Positions 36,500 through 45,077 are shown, counted from the first letter of the stretch. The stretch: DNA of 64,000 nt from an uncultured Collinsella sp. (GCA_959019775.1 CAUEPS010000007.1:1-64000), one strand, 5' to 3'. Notes: generated by a model not told the origin, from the sequence alone. Program-made: numbers and translations.

Positions 36500-37063
36500 T
36501 TAAGGCTCTTTTTTGCTCTGCACGCCCTTGGCCCACTCGGCACTGGCTCTCATGGCGTTCTCGAGGGCCTCGCGCAGTTTTTGGTCCTCGATGGGTGCCA
36601 CTTGGTGCTCGATCTCGGCACGTTCGGCATCGCTTAGGTCGGCATGCGGAGCCGGCGGACGCTCGGCCACGGCCGGACGCAGGCGCTCTTTTGCAGCGGG
36701 CGGTGTGTGGCCGGGGGCGGTCGTCTTGAACACCAGGCCGTCGACGTGCGCGCCGGCGCGCTCCATGCGCGCGCGGATAATCTCGCGCAAAAGTGTCATC
36801 TCCTGCGTCCATGAGGGCGAATCGAGGTACACCAGCAGTTCGTTGGACTCGGGCAGGTAGCGCAGCCCCGTCACATGGCGTCCCTCGCGCGTGCCCGAGC
36901 ACACTGCATTCCAGGCGTGATAGACCGCACGAGACTCCTCCGCAGCCTCCATTTGCGCGCGGCGCTCAGGTGTCGCGGCCGCCAGGATGCGCTGCCGCTC
37001 GGCATCCAAAAAGCCGCCAAAGGCAACCATTCCGTTCTCGCGCTCGTAATTAGCACATCTCAC
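36500..37063 (-). CDS. DUF721/DciA-like protein (probable helicase-loading factor)
   Basis: A 187-residue protein between recF and gyrB, the classic place of the actinobacterial DUF721 gene. Residues 40-110 show the KH-like DUF721 core: VTGLRYLPESNELLVYLDSPSWTQEMTLLRE, whose x-S-x-x-W-x-x-E pattern is typical. The C-terminal half is Pro/Ala-rich and ends helical. DciA proteins assist DnaB loading where DnaC is absent; that role is inferred from family and context. A GTG at 37063 overlaps the recF stop by 14 bp and follows AAGGTGG; an ATG at 37030 is the alternative. Confidence 0.75.
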   Translation of the reverse strand: MRCANYERENGMVAFGGFLDAERQRILAAATPERRAQMEAAEESRAVYHAWNAVCSGTREGRHVTGLRYLPESNELLVYLDSPSWTQEMTLLREIIRARMERAGAHVDGLVFKTTAPGHTPPAAKERLRPAVAERPPAPHADLSDAERAEIEHQVAPIEDQKLREALENAMRASAEWAKGVQSKKEP

Positions 37064-38156
37064 CCATGCTCACCACCTTGGCTCGATCAAGCAGGTCATC
37101 GGTAAAATACCCCAGATTGGTGGTGGTTATGACTGTCTGGATATCATCACCGATCAGCTGCAGAAAAGCGCCTCGGCGCCCGGCGTCGAGCTCGCTCATC
37201 ACGTCGTCCAAGAGCAGCAGCGGCGCGGTGCCCAAGATATCACGCGCCACGGCCACTTCTGCCACCTTCCAGGCAAGCACCAGCGTTCGCTGCTGGCCCT
37301 GGCTGGCAAATGAACGGGCCGATCGGCCCGCGACGGAAAACTCAATCTCGTCGCGATGCGGACCCACAAGCGTCACGCCGCGGCGGATCTCCTCGTCGGC
37401 GCGCTCATCGAGCGCCGAGAGCATGTGCTCATACGCCCACCCCCTGAGCTCGTCGCGATCCTCGGTGCCAGGCAGGTCGCCAAGCGTGGACACATAGGAC
37501 ACGCCGGCGGGCTCGCCAGATGCCACGCGGCCATAGGCGTCGCGCACATGGCCCGACAGCCGGTCGAGCAGAGCCAGACGATGCACGAGCAGGGCCGAAC
37601 CGGCGCGGGCGATAGATTCGTTCCAGGCGCCGAGCATCTCGCGGCAGCACCAGGTCTCCTTGAGCAGGGCATTGCGCTGGGTCACGCAGCGCCCGTAGGC
37701 ACTAGCCAGATCGGCATAGCGCGCACTCAGCTGAACGCCAAAGTCATCAAGTGCGGTGCGGCGCACGCTGGCACCCCGCTTGACCATATCCAGGTGGTCC
37801 GGGCAAAACAGAACGCTCGGCAGCACCCCGCGCACGCCGGACGCAGCGCAGCGCTTGCCGTTGCGACTAAACGAACGCTTGCCATCTTCCACGCTCAGTC
37901 CCATGTCCAGCACGCGCCCATCGCCTTCGAGCCTCAGCTCGACCTTGCATGAGCCCACGCCGTCGTGCACGAGCTCGGCTGCGGTCGGATGCCTAAACGA
38001 GGCGCCACTCGTCAAAAGCTGCAGCGCCTCTATGAGGTTGGTCTTTCCCGCCGCGTTGGGACCTGCGAGTACTGTCACACCGTCGCTCAGGGCAAGGCGG
38101 TAACTGTCGAAGCTGCGATAGCGCGCAACGGAAAGATCGCGTGCGAACATGGTCAT
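37050..38156 (-). CDS. recF: DNA replication and repair protein RecF
   Basis: SMC-like ATPase that helps load RecA on gapped DNA. Walker A is LAGPNAAGKTNLIEALQLL near residue 31. The signature SFASQGQQRTLVLAWK and Walker B LLLLDDVMSELD are intact. It has 368 residues, standard. The first ATG lies 8 bp after the dnaN stop with a poor ribosome-binding site, which suggests coupling to dnaN; a second ATG two codons on is possible. Confidence 0.97.
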   Translation of the reverse strand: MTMFARDLSVARYRSFDSYRLALSDGVTVLAGPNAAGKTNLIEALQLLTSGASFRHPTAAELVHDGVGSCKVELRLEGDGRVLDMGLSVEDGKRSFSRNGKRCAASGVRGVLPSVLFCPDHLDMVKRGASVRRTALDDFGVQLSARYADLASAYGRCVTQRNALLKETWCCREMLGAWNESIARAGSALLVHRLALLDRLSGHVRDAYGRVASGEPAGVSYVSTLGDLPGTEDRDELRGWAYEHMLSALDERADEEIRRGVTLVGPHRDEIEFSVAGRSARSFASQGQQRTLVLAWKVAEVAVARDILGTAPLLLLDDVMSELDAGRRGAFLQLIGDDIQTVITTTNLGYFTDDLLDRAKVVSMGEMC

Positions 38157-38164
38157 GGGCAGTG

Positions 38165-39268
38165 CTAGATGCGTACCGGCATGACCAGGTACAGGTAGTT
38201 GATCTTGTCGTAGGACTTGAAGATGCCAGCCTGCGAATAGCTCTTGAGCTCCAGCGTGATCTCCTTCTCCTTGGACAGGGCATTGAGGCAGCCAAAGATG
38301 TAGTGGTAGTTGAAGGCGATGGTGCCCGACTCGCCCTCGGCCTCGACATCGATCGTCTCCTGTGCCAGGTCCTGGCCGTTGGAAATGGAGGACAGGCCCA
38401 TCTGGCCGTTCTCGACGTCAATCTCAAACTTGACGGCGGGGTTGGCGCTCGCGATAACGGCCACACGCTTAAGGGCGGCGTTAAAGGCGGCTACGTCGAT
38501 CTTGACGCTCGTCACGCACGAATCGGGGATGAGCTGCTTGTAATTGGGATATACGCCCTCGATGCGGCGCGACACGTAAGTGGTGTTGCCGGCCTCAAAG
38601 ACAACCTGGGTGTCGGTGGCGCCGATCATGATGGTCGCCTGGCTGGCCATGATGCTCAGAGCATCGTTGAAGGCGTCGGCAGGCACGTTGAGCTCAAAGG
38701 AACCTTCGAGGGTCGAGGTCTCGACCTGCGTATCACACACGGCCAGACGGAAGGAGTCGGTCGCCACCAGGCGCACGGTGTTGTTCTCGACCTTCATGTG
38801 CACGCCACCCAGGATGGGGCGGGCCTTGTCAGTCGAGGTGACGCGCCATACGCGACTTACCATTTCGGACAGGATATCGGTCGGCAGTTCGACGGCGCTC
38901 TCGATGGCGTATGCCGGGAACTCGGGGAAGTCGTTGGCATCGAGCGTATTGAGGCGGAAAGAGCTCTTCTCGCAGCCAATCAAAACCTGACGCTCGGACA
39001 GCTCAAAGGTGACCGGGGCATCGGGAAGGGTCTTGGTGATGTTGGAGAGCATCTTGCAGGGAATCACCATCTCGCCCTCCTCTTCGACATGAGCCGCAAT
39101 GCGGTGACGAATCGAGATGGTGTAGTTGGAGGTCTGGAATTCCAAGATGCCGTCTTGTGCCTTAACGAGCACGCCCGACAGAATGGGAAGGGTGGATGCC
39201 GAAGCGACGCCTTTCATAACGACGCCGATGGCTTGCGTAAGCGAGCTCTGGCTGACGGTGAACTTCAT
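38165..39268 (-). CDS. dnaN: DNA polymerase III beta sliding clamp
   Basis: A 367-residue clamp of three similar domains. The N-terminus KFTVSQSSLTQAIGVVMKGV and middle RLVATDSFRLAVCDTQV are signatures; the C-terminus ends YLVMPVRI, the peptide-binding edge. It lies 238 bp downstream of dnaA across a gap with DnaA-box-like motifs, so it may be autoregulated through them. Same operon direction as recF. Confidence 0.98.
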   Translation of the reverse strand: MKFTVSQSSLTQAIGVVMKGVASASTLPILSGVLVKAQDGILEFQTSNYTISIRHRIAAHVEEEGEMVIPCKMLSNITKTLPDAPVTFELSERQVLIGCEKSSFRLNTLDANDFPEFPAYAIESAVELPTDILSEMVSRVWRVTSTDKARPILGGVHMKVENNTVRLVATDSFRLAVCDTQVETSTLEGSFELNVPADAFNDALSIMASQATIMIGATDTQVVFEAGNTTYVSRRIEGVYPNYKQLIPDSCVTSVKIDVAAFNAALKRVAVIASANPAVKFEIDVENGQMGLSSISNGQDLAQETIDVEAEGESGTIAFNYHYIFGCLNALSKEKEITLELKSYSQAGIFKSYDKINYLYLVMPVRI

Positions 39269-39506
39269 CTTTTAATACCTTTCTATAGATATAAATATCT
39301 TAATAATAGTAATAGTACTGACGAAACTGTTGATTACTCCTAAAAGTGCAGGTCAGCCCTAAAAAGAGAATCGACAGGAACCTGTGTGCAACCGGGTGTG
39401 TTTTCCACGTTCAAAACCTGCGCAAAACTTTTCATCACCGCGGCTCGAGTTTTTGACACCTTATAACCGCCGTTTCGACAAGTTTTCAACAGGTGTGTCC
39501 ATTTAC
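39269..39506. other. dnaA-dnaN gap with origin-like motifs
   Basis: 238 bp, AT-richer than its flanks. It contains TTTCGACAAGTTTTCAA (39473-39489), identical to 42666-42682, overlapped by TTTTCAACA (39483-39491), and a TTTTCCACG near 39400. Candidate second half of a bipartite origin. Confidence 0.5.
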
Positions 39507-41231
39507 CTACGAGCGCAGTGTAATTTTATCGCGCAGTGACTTGAGGTCTTCGGTAACAGTCCGGTCTTCCTGAATCATCTTCTGAACCTTTTTATAGCTC
39601 GTGCTGACGGTCGAGTGGTTGCGGTTGCCAAACTCGGCGCCCACGGCCGTCGTCGTCATCTCGCACATCTCGATCGCCAGGTAGATAGCGATATGGCGTG
39701 CCTTGGCGATATTGGCGTTGCGGCGAGGCCCGATGAGCTCCTCGTGCGTCACACCGTATTGCTCCTCGATGACGGACTGGACCGTCTGCACATTGATCTT
39801 CTTGGCCGATGTGTCGAAGTACTGGTTGGCGATGGCGTCGATGTCGTCAAAGGTGAGCTCCCCGCCCTCGCGCTCGCGATCGCCCGCTTCGCCGGCACAA
39901 CGCTCGCAAAAGCTCTCGAGCTCGCGAATGTTGGTGCCCGAGACCTCGGCCATGTGCTTAAAGTGCGCGTCGGTCAGATGTCCGCCGTCGCCCCCGTAGG
40001 CCGCCAGCAGCGAGTCGTTGCCTGCCTCGGGTGCGGCGGCGATCGTGTTCTCGTAATAACGCTGCAAAATCTTGTACTTCATCTCGTAGCTGGGCTCCGC
40101 CACCAGGCACAGCAGACCGGCATTAAAGCGACTGGTTAGGCGCTCGTCCATATTAAGGTCCTTGGGGGCGCGGTCGGCGGCGATCACGACCTTCTTGTTG
40201 TTACGGATAAATTCGTCCATCAACTGGAAGAAGTAATCCACGCTCGCGCGCTTGCCGATGATGTTCTGGATGTCATCGATGATAAGCACGTCGACGCCGT
40301 GGTATGCCTGCATAATGGGGGCGTTGCTCTTCTTTTGGCGGTCGAATTCCGTCATCAAGTCGTCCAGATATGCCTGCGAGTTGGCGTACTTCACCTTGAT
40401 CTCGGGCGATTTCTCTGCCAGTTCATTTTTGATGGCGAGCAGCAGGTGCGTCTTGCCCAGCCCCGATTTGCCGTAGATGAACAGCGACGTGCAGGTACCG
40501 GGCGTGTCTGCAAGCATGGCGAATTTGAGCGCCGATCGGTAGGCAAGGCTGTTCTCCGGTCCGAAGACGAAGTTTTCAAACGTGAATTTCGAATTCGCTG
40601 CGAGGGGTGCCCCGTCCGCGTTTTTCTCGACTGCCGCGGTGGCCGCCGCCGAAGGTGCTGCCGGCACTGCGGACGAACTCGCGCTTTTCGCCGGCGGCCT
40701 GCCATTCATTTGGGTCATCATGCGGCGGAAATCGTCGGCGGACAACGTGTTTTTGATTGCAATGCCCGATTCCTCGCCGGGTGTCGCCTCGTGTGCCACG
40801 GGCATATGCGTGGCGGTCGGGATGGGTGAGGGGGCTGGCTCTACCGCCGGTGCGACCGAAGCGGCCGCCCGCGGTGCCATGGTTTCACGGGAAACATCGT
40901 CGCGTCGAGGCTCGAGCGCCGGCGTTGCCGCCGCGGCGGCGGTCGCTACCGGGTGAGTGACCGGGGTCGTATTTGCCGAGGCGCCTTGCGGTGCCACGAT
41001 ATTGAGCGCGATCGGCGCAAAGGCGATATCTTCAAGATAGGCCTCGATGGTCGGCTGATGCTTTTTGAGCTGAGCGATGGCAAAGCGTGAGGGGGCCTCA
41101 ATCGTCAAGGTGTCCTCGGTTAAGCTCACGGCGCGCGATTGTCCCAGCATATTGATGAGGCGTGCATCTTGGCCGTCGCGCTGACAAAAGGCGATGGCAT
41201 CCCCCAGGATGATGCTTGCTTCCTCGTCCAC
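39507..41231 (-). CDS. dnaA: Chromosomal replication initiator DnaA
   Basis: Origin-binding AAA+ protein, 574 residues. Domain I occupies about 1-85, then an Ala/Pro-rich linker of about 130 residues, longer than usual. Walker A is IYGKSGLGKTHLL near residue 255, Walker B VDVLIIDDIQNI. Domain IV has the helix-turn-helix ending AEFGNRNHSTVSTSYKK, where most DnaAs read GGRDHTTV, so two base-contacting positions differ. It starts with GTG and GGAG is 6 bp upstream. The linker-coding DNA contains a parS-like sequence at 40881-40896. Confidence 0.97.
   Translation of the reverse strand: MDEEASIILGDAIAFCQRDGQDARLINMLGQSRAVSLTEDTLTIEAPSRFAIAQLKKHQPTIEAYLEDIAFAPIALNIVAPQGASANTTPVTHPVATAAAAATPALEPRRDDVSRETMAPRAAASVAPAVEPAPSPIPTATHMPVAHEATPGEESGIAIKNTLSADDFRRMMTQMNGRPPAKSASSSAVPAAPSAAATAAVEKNADGAPLAANSKFTFENFVFGPENSLAYRSALKFAMLADTPGTCTSLFIYGKSGLGKTHLLLAIKNELAEKSPEIKVKYANSQAYLDDLMTEFDRQKKSNAPIMQAYHGVDVLIIDDIQNIIGKRASVDYFFQLMDEFIRNNKKVVIAADRAPKDLNMDERLTSRFNAGLLCLVAEPSYEMKYKILQRYYENTIAAAPEAGNDSLLAAYGGDGGHLTDAHFKHMAEVSGTNIRELESFCERCAGEAGDREREGGELTFDDIDAIANQYFDTSAKKINVQTVQSVIEEQYGVTHEELIGPRRNANIAKARHIAIYLAIEMCEMTTTAVGAEFGNRNHSTVSTSYKKVQKMIQEDRTVTEDLKSLRDKITLRS
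40881..40896. promoter_or_regulatory. parS-like site inside dnaA
   Basis: GGTTTCACGGGAAACA matches 14 of 16 bases of the parS palindrome TGTTTCACGTGAAACA. It lies in the linker-coding part of dnaA; ParB binding is unproven. Confidence 0.4.
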
Positions 41232-41246
41232 TGTTTCTCCCGTTCC

Positions 41247-42602
41247 TTAACTTTGGGCTCGCACGCGAGCGCTGCCTATTTCGGTCAGATGATATTTCTG
41301 GCCATGTTTGATTACCAAGCCGGCTTGTGCCAAGTCGTTGAGCGTTCGCGACCATGTGGGCGCCGAGTTTCCAAACGCTCGTGCCAGGTCGGTTGCGCCA
41401 CACTCCTGGTTTTGAGCCAGATAGCCCAGTGCCGCTTCGCCGCGCTCGCTCACAAATACGTTTTGCTGCGGCTGTGCATATTGATTCGCCGCATTAGGAT
41501 ACATCATTTGAGCTGCTGGTTGTTGAGAACTCTGCATGGGCAGCGGCTGCTGTTGAAAACTTTGCGGCCACTGTTGGTAAGGCTGCGGGGGCATCTGCTG
41601 GGCCCATGGGTTGTACTGCGCCTGGGGCATTTGTTGGTACGGCTGCTGGTATCCTTGCGGATACTGCTGAGGATATAGCTGGGCATACCCCTGCTGCGGC
41701 ATGTATTGGGCGGGGTATCCCTGGGGATACGGTTGGTAACCCATCTGCGGGGCGCTCGGCGCACCCATCGGCTGCTGCGGCATGACGGCGGGTTCCTGGC
41801 CTGTCATCGCCGTCGTATCCGGCATCATTTGTGCCGCTGACTCCGGCGCTGTCTGGAACTCCTGCATATGCTGCATGCTTGGCTGTTGCATCGGCATGGC
41901 TGGTTGTTGTGTCTGCTGTGCCGCCATGGGCTGTTGCGAATATGTTCCCGGCAGGGGGTATGCCTGCTGTTCCGCCTCGGGTCGCACAGCTGCCCCGCGC
42001 CCGCCAGCACGCTCGATTTCCTGAACGCGCTTGGGGTTCAGGCTTACCGTCACGACGGTGCCATTGCCCATGTTGTCCTCGATGGAGACGGCGCCGCCGG
42101 CGTTTTCCAAGTACTCCTGTACCATGGGAAACCCGGCGCCGGTGCCGCGGATATACCGTTTCATCTTGCTGTTTGCGCTGGTTACGCCAAAGTCGAAGGC
42201 ACGCTCTTTGTCGTCGATGCCCGGACCCTGATCGGCAAAGCGGATGGTATCGCCGCCGTCGAGAATCGAGATGATGGGCTCTGCAAAATGCGCGTGGATA
42301 AAGTTTTCGACAATCTCGCGGATAACCATCAACGAGATGCGTCCTCCCTGCTCCTTCATGCACTGGTAGACGGTGTTGGTTGTCTCTTCCAGGTAGGTAC
42401 GGACGTCTTGCGGTTCGATGACGATGACACGCGGTGTCGACAGCATGTCGTCGTAGACCGCGATGCGCGCTGCATACATGGCCTTCGGTGCTTGTGCGGT
42501 GACCTGCTCGCTCTCGTTGCGTTTTTCGCGCACGCCGGTGATGTGCTCGTTGTCGGGTGCCGGATCACCGGAATCGACCATGGTGTAGAAGTCGTCAGAC
42601 AT
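41247..42602 (-). CDS. GHKL ATPase with C-terminal winged helix, origin-proximal
   Basis: A 451-residue protein transcribed into dnaA (15-bp gap). Residues about 85-190 form a Bergerat-fold ATPase: N-box REIVENFIHAHF (N100), G1 DQGPGID (D124), G2 GTGAGFPMVQEYL (153-165). No phospho-acceptor His domain, sensor or TM segment is seen, so it is not a standard sensor kinase. Residues 210-385 are a Gln/Pro/Met/Tyr-rich low-complexity linker. Residues 387-451 look like a MarR/ArsR-type winged helix (GYLAQNQECGATDLARAF... KYHLTEIG). It may couple nucleotide binding to DNA or regulator binding at the origin; this is inference. An anti-sigma-like kinase is the alternative. Confidence 0.75.
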   Translation of the reverse strand: MSDDFYTMVDSGDPAPDNEHITGVREKRNESEQVTAQAPKAMYAARIAVYDDMLSTPRVIVIEPQDVRTYLEETTNTVYQCMKEQGGRISLMVIREIVENFIHAHFAEPIISILDGGDTIRFADQGPGIDDKERAFDFGVTSANSKMKRYIRGTGAGFPMVQEYLENAGGAVSIEDNMGNGTVVTVSLNPKRVQEIERAGGRGAAVRPEAEQQAYPLPGTYSQQPMAAQQTQQPAMPMQQPSMQHMQEFQTAPESAAQMMPDTTAMTGQEPAVMPQQPMGAPSAPQMGYQPYPQGYPAQYMPQQGYAQLYPQQYPQGYQQPYQQMPQAQYNPWAQQMPPQPYQQWPQSFQQQPLPMQSSQQPAAQMMYPNAANQYAQPQQNVFVSERGEAALGYLAQNQECGATDLARAFGNSAPTWSRTLNDLAQAGLVIKHGQKYHLTEIGSARVRAQS

Positions 42603-42845
42603 GCCGCTCGCAATCTTTCAAAAGGTTTTGAACAAATAGTAGCTCACCGCGCAATGTTTCTCATCTTTCGACAAGTTTTCAAAACCTGTTGAAAACTTTG
42701 GAAAACGGGCGAAAAGTTCTTAACATTTCCAACACGACCTGTTGAAAACTCGATGAAATTTCGTGAAAAGTTGCCTGCTGCATCAAGTGCCGATTCTGCT
42801 TATGGGGGAACCGTGTACTCTTTGCAACCTTTTACCTTTGATTTC
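42603..42845. other. Probable oriC region
   Basis: Gene-free, AT-rich DNA at the point where transcription diverges between dnaA/gyrase (minus) and rpmH (plus). It contains TTTTCAACA-type 9-mers at 42687-42695 and 42740-42748 (reverse strand), TTTCCAACA at 42726-42734, the perfect palindrome TTCAAAAGGTTTTGAA (42617-42632), GTTTTCAA / TTGAAAAC arms (42675-42696), and the 17-mer at 42666-42682 shared with the dnaA-dnaN gap. Canonical TTATCCACA boxes are not seen. Confidence 0.65.
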
Positions 42846-42875
42846 TTGACATTTGAACATTGATTTCCCTACAAT
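42846..42875 (+). promoter_or_regulatory. Promoter of rpmH
   Basis: TTGACA, 18 bp, TACAAT, about 72 bp before the rpmH start. Confidence 0.75.
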
Positions 42876-42947
42876 CTTCAAGCTCACGTGTCTATATCTG
42901 CGTCCGCGTCCCCGCGGACACTCGAAATGCAGCAGGAGGAACTTAAG

Positions 42948-43082
42948 ATGAAGCGTACGTATCAGCCTAATAAGCGTAAGCGTGCCAAGACCCATGGCTT
43001 CCGTGCCCGTATGGCCACTAAGGGTGGTCGTGCCGTGCTCGCCCGTCGTCGCGCCAAGGGCCGCAAGCGTCTCACTGTCTAG
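42948..43082 (+). CDS. rpmH: 50S ribosomal protein L34
   Basis: A 44-residue basic protein: MKRTYQPNKRKRAKTHGF then RMATKGGRAVLARRRAKGR, the complete L34 signature. AGGAGG precedes the ATG. First gene of the rightward rpmH-rnpA-yidD-yidC-khpB block that borders the origin in most bacteria. Confidence 0.98.
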   Translation: MKRTYQPNKRKRAKTHGFRARMATKGGRAVLARRRAKGRKRLTV

Positions 43083-43102
43083 CAGCGATACACACATCTC
43101 GC

Positions 43103-43441
43103 ATGAAGACTATTAAGTCTCGGCAAGATTTCGAGCATGTGTTCAGTCAGGGGCGTCGTTTCAATCACCCTCTGATTCGAATGACCATATGTGAATCGGT
43201 TGGCGAAGGCGACTCCGGAAGGGTCGCCTTCGTTGGTGCTAAACGACTCGGTTGTGCTGTCGTGCGCAACCGATCTAAGCGTGTGATGCGCGAGGCCGCC
43301 CGCAGCTGTGGATTTCCCGTTGCGGGTCATGACATCATCTTGTTCGCGACTCCCAAGACGAGGGTTTCCTCGCCGCAGGAGATGGACAAGGCGTTGCGTT
43401 CGCTTATGAAACGCGCCGGCGTTGCCGGGGAGGAGCGATGA
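43103..43441 (+). CDS. rnpA: Ribonuclease P protein component
   Basis: Assists RNase P RNA in tRNA 5' maturation. The 112 residues include the RNR motif in GCAVVRNRSKRVMREAAR and the N-terminal KSRQDFEHVFSQGRRF. The stop overlaps the yidD start as ATGA. Length standard. Confidence 0.97.
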   Translation: MKTIKSRQDFEHVFSQGRRFNHPLIRMTICESVGEGDSGRVAFVGAKRLGCAVVRNRSKRVMREAARSCGFPVAGHDIILFATPKTRVSSPQEMDKALRSLMKRAGVAGEER

Positions 43442-43662
43442 GCAATCACGTTTTGCGACGTGTTGCCATCGCTCCTATTCGCATATATCAACAGGTTATT
43501 TCGCCCTTATTGCCTGACGCCTGCATTTATTACCCAACGTGCTCGCAATACGCCGTCCAGGCGATTGAGAAGCACGGTGTTTTGAGAGGCTGCTGGCTTG
43601 CCGTGAGGCGCATCGCTCGCTGCAATCCCCTGCACGTCGGCGGTTATGACCCTGTGCCCTAG
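43438..43662 (+). CDS. yidD: Membrane protein insertion efficiency factor
   Basis: A 74-residue YidD with ISPLLPDACIYYPTCSQYAVQAIEKHG, GCWLAVRRIARCNPLHVGGYDPVP; the conserved Cys residues are present. Overlaps rnpA by 4 bp and is followed by yidC after 29 bp. Confidence 0.96.
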   Translation: MSNHVLRRVAIAPIRIYQQVISPLLPDACIYYPTCSQYAVQAIEKHGVLRGCWLAVRRIARCNPLHVGGYDPVP

Positions 43663-43691
43663 CGGGCACTCGCTATCGGAGGAAAACTTAC

Positions 43692-44462
43692 ATGTGGGAT
43701 TGGATCGTTAACATCCTTTTCGAGCTGCTCAAGCTCATCCAGACCTTTGCGGTCGACTGGGGCCTGTCCATCATCATCCTGGTGGTCATCATCCGTCTGC
43801 TGCTGACGCCGCTCATGCTCAAGTCGACCAAGTCGACGGCTCGCATGCAGGTGCTGCAGCCCAAGATGCTCGAGATCCAGGAGCGCTATGCCGACGATCC
43901 CCAGCGTCAGGCCGAGGAGATGCAGAAGTTCTACAGCGAGAACAAGTTCAACCCCATGGCTGGCTGTCTGCCGCTGCTGATTCAGATGCCTATCCTGTTC
44001 GCCCTGTTTACATTGCTGCGCAACCTGCCGCAGTACTTTAACGACGGCACGTTCTCGTTCTTCAACATCCTGCCCGACCTGACCACCACGCCGAGCGCTT
44101 CCTTTGCCGACGGCTTTATGGTTGCACTGCCTGCGCTGGTCTGCCTGATCCTGTTCGCCGTCCTGACCCTGATTCCGCAGCTCTACATGTCGCGCAACCA
44201 GACCGGCCAGCAGGCTCAGAGCATGCGTATGATGGCCGTTGTCATGACGGTCATGATGCTTTGGATGGGCTGGAGCCTGCCCGTCGGCGTTCTGCTTTAC
44301 TACGATGTGTCTTCTGCCTGGCAGGTTATCCAGCAGATCTTCGTGACGCAGAAGGTTATCGACAAGGCTAAGGCCGATGAGGAGGAGCGCCTCAAGAACG
44401 CTCCGCTGCAGGTCGAGGTTACCCGTCGCGAGAAGAAGCCGCGTCCGCACAAGAAGAAGTAG
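43692..44462 (+). CDS. yidC: Membrane protein insertase YidC
   Basis: A 256-residue insertase of the Gram-positive (SpoIIIJ-like) length class. TM1 lies in residues 3-24, followed by the conserved amphipathic region KSTKSTARMQVLQPKMLEIQE and FKVNPMAGC-type NKFNPMAGCLPLLIQMPI; further TM segments follow and a Lys/Arg-rich tail contacts the ribosome. No lipoprotein signal Cys is evident. GGAGG precedes the ATG. Confidence 0.95.
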   Translation: MWDWIVNILFELLKLIQTFAVDWGLSIIILVVIIRLLLTPLMLKSTKSTARMQVLQPKMLEIQERYADDPQRQAEEMQKFYSENKFNPMAGCLPLLIQMPILFALFTLLRNLPQYFNDGTFSFFNILPDLTTTPSASFADGFMVALPALVCLILFAVLTLIPQLYMSRNQTGQQAQSMRMMAVVMTVMMLWMGWSLPVGVLLYYDVSSAWQVIQQIFVTQKVIDKAKADEEERLKNAPLQVEVTRREKKPRPHKKK

Positions 44463-44507
44463 TCGGGATATCAATCTTATTTAGGTACCTAACTTTTGGA
44501 GTACGTT

Positions 44508-45077
44508 ATGTCTGAAGAGATCATCGAGGATATGCTTGAGGAGGTTGCCCCGCAGATTGCGGGCGATTATCCCGAGATTGCACAGCGCTACAAGGCCGGT
44601 GAAGAGCTGACCGATGAGGAGCTCGACACCATTGCCGATGTTGCGATTTCTATTCTGCGTTCCATCCTTTCGCACTTCGATGCCGCCAACTCTCCTATTG
44701 ATGAGTACGAGGGCGACGAGGGCGAGCTTATTTTGGATGTTACGGCTCCTGATCTTGCTGTTCTCATTGGCCGTCATGGTCGTACCCTTGATGCCCTTCA
44801 GGTTATGTTCTCTTTGCTGGTGAGCCGCAAGCTTGGCTTTAGGTATCCGGTTGTGGTTGACGTTGAGGGCTACAAGAGCCGTCGTCAGGACAAGGTTGCC
44901 TCTATGGCTCAGTCTGCCGCCGAGCGTGCCATCCGTACCCATAAGAGTGTTTCGCTTCCGCCCATGAATGCCTATGAGCGCCGACTGGTTCATATTGCAC
45001 TTCGTGGCAATGATGCTGTCGATACCCATTCTGAGGGTTCTGACCCTGATCGCCATGTGGTGATTGTTGCTCGATAA
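44508..45077 (+). CDS. khpB: RNA-binding KH/R3H protein KhpB (Jag)
   Basis: A 189-residue RNA-binding protein. The KH domain has VLIGRHGRTLDALQVMFSLL (GxxG = GRHG). The R3H domain begins SAAERAIRTHKSVSLPPMNAYERRLVHIAL, with R-x3-H. It lacks the N-terminal Jag_N domain found in Firmicutes, having instead about 60 acidic residues. Start 44508 is chosen because GGAG lies 7 bp upstream. Follows yidC and ends the operon. Confidence 0.93.
   Translation: MSEEIIEDMLEEVAPQIAGDYPEIAQRYKAGEELTDEELDTIADVAISILRSILSHFDAANSPIDEYEGDEGELILDVTAPDLAVLIGRHGRTLDALQVMFSLLVSRKLGFRYPVVVDVEGYKSRRQDKVASMAQSAAERAIRTHKSVSLPPMNAYERRLVHIALRGNDAVDTHSEGSDPDRHVVIVAR

Noticed and set aside
41500..42000. Tandem-looking repeats suggestive of CRISPR or minisatellite
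   Set aside because: They are in-frame codons of the Gln/Pro-rich linker of the GHKL gene, with no constant repeat or spacer lengths.
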